6,091 bases of DNA from CAZOVK01 sp964583165 (lineage in GTDB: Bacteria > Bacillota > Clostridia > Lachnospirales > WRAX01), in NCBI GenBank assembly GCA_964583165.1, contig CAZOVK010000106.1, positions 1-6,091 of the forward strand, in the 5' to 3' direction. Positions 6,037-6,091 of this stretch are shown here, in pieces. How positions within the stretch are numbered: position 1 is the first letter of the stretch; each line of letters starts with the position of its first letter. The notes beneath the pieces were generated by a model that ran no database searches, had not been told where the DNA came from, and worked only from the letters and a program-made list of their open reading frames with translations. Position numbers and translations under genes: made by a program.

Positions 6037-6091
6037 CTGGGTGTGGCGTAGCTTGGTAGCGCGCTAGACTGGGGGTCTAGAGGTCGCAGGT
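6037..6091 (+). tRNA. tRNA-Pro (anticodon GGG), 3' part outside the window
   Basis: The first 54 or so tRNA positions are present. The acceptor 5' strand is CTGGGTG (6037-6043), beginning with the C1 typical of tRNA-Pro. U8 and G9 follow (6044-6045). The D arm has stem GCGT/GCGC around the AGCTTGGTA loop (6046-6062), and the anticodon stem CTAGA/TCTAG pairs perfectly (6064-6068 with 6076-6080). The 7-base loop CTGGGGG (6069-6075) puts GGG at 6071-6073, reading proline CCC/CCU codons. The variable loop is AGGTC (6081-6085), and the T stem 5' strand GCAGG (6086-6090) precedes T54. The T loop, acceptor 3' strand and any encoded CCA are beyond the edge. U8 is the position that ThiI, encoded divergently, modifies. 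Other tRNA genes may follow on the same transcript. Confidence 0.93.

Noticed and set aside
5798..6067. A plus-strand open frame running across the divergent promoters into the tRNA.
   Set aside because: It spans two promoters and enters a tRNA gene in the same direction, so it cannot be a sensible protein-coding gene.
1..6091. Search for a mobile element, CRISPR array, toxin-antitoxin pair, phage gene or other unusual system.
   Set aside because: Every base from 1 to 5890 is occupied by recognisable housekeeping genes with at most 15-base gaps, and the remainder is two promoters and a tRNA. No repeats, terminal inverted repeats or unknown genes were found.
6037..6091. The tRNA as an integration attachment site for a genomic island.
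   Set aside because: Integrases usually use the tRNA 3' end, which is outside the window, and no integrase or duplicated tRNA fragment is visible.

Overview
The window reads as part of an ordinary bacterial chromosome, most likely from a Bacillota (Firmicutes) lineage of the Clostridia type. The reasons are strong GGAGG-type ribosome binding sites, near-consensus TTGACA/TATAAT promoters with 17-base spacers, and a short ThiI without a rhodanese domain next to a NifS/IscS-like cysteine desulfurase. The lineage call is inference; no marker gene settles it.

Layout: positions 1 to about 5926 are one tightly packed minus-strand gene cluster. In transcription order it runs: M18 aminopeptidase (5890-4595, GTG start), prmA (4595-3624), rsmE (3627-2899), cysteine desulfurase (2897-1782), thiI (1785-622), PduO-type cobalamin adenosyltransferase (619-116), and the start of a GNAT acetyltransferase that leaves the window (100-1). 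Junctions are a 1-base overlap (TAATG), a 4-base overlap (ATGA), 1 base, a 4-base overlap (ATGA), 2 bases and 15 bases. No internal promoter or terminator is evident, so a single polycistronic transcript is likely. A promoter (TTGAAA-17-TATAAT) sits just upstream of the first gene. Positions 5891-6036 are a divergent control region. On the plus strand a perfect-consensus promoter (TTGACA-17-TATAAT) drives a tRNA-Pro(GGG) gene that starts at 6037 and is cut by the window edge after the start of its T arm.

Functionally, the cluster centres on translation and sulfur transfer. PrmA methylates ribosomal protein L11, RsmE methylates 16S rRNA, and the desulfurase/ThiI pair should supply and insert sulfur for 4-thiouridine in tRNA (and possibly thiamine). 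The aminopeptidase recycles peptides. The cobalamin adenosyltransferase and the GNAT enzyme have no obvious link to that theme. I found no mobile element, CRISPR array, phage gene, defence module or plainly novel system. The points worth a second look are modest: the divergent promoters, the two-gene sulfur relay, the placement of the adenosyltransferase, the start choice in rsmE, and a few substitutions at usually conserved residues.
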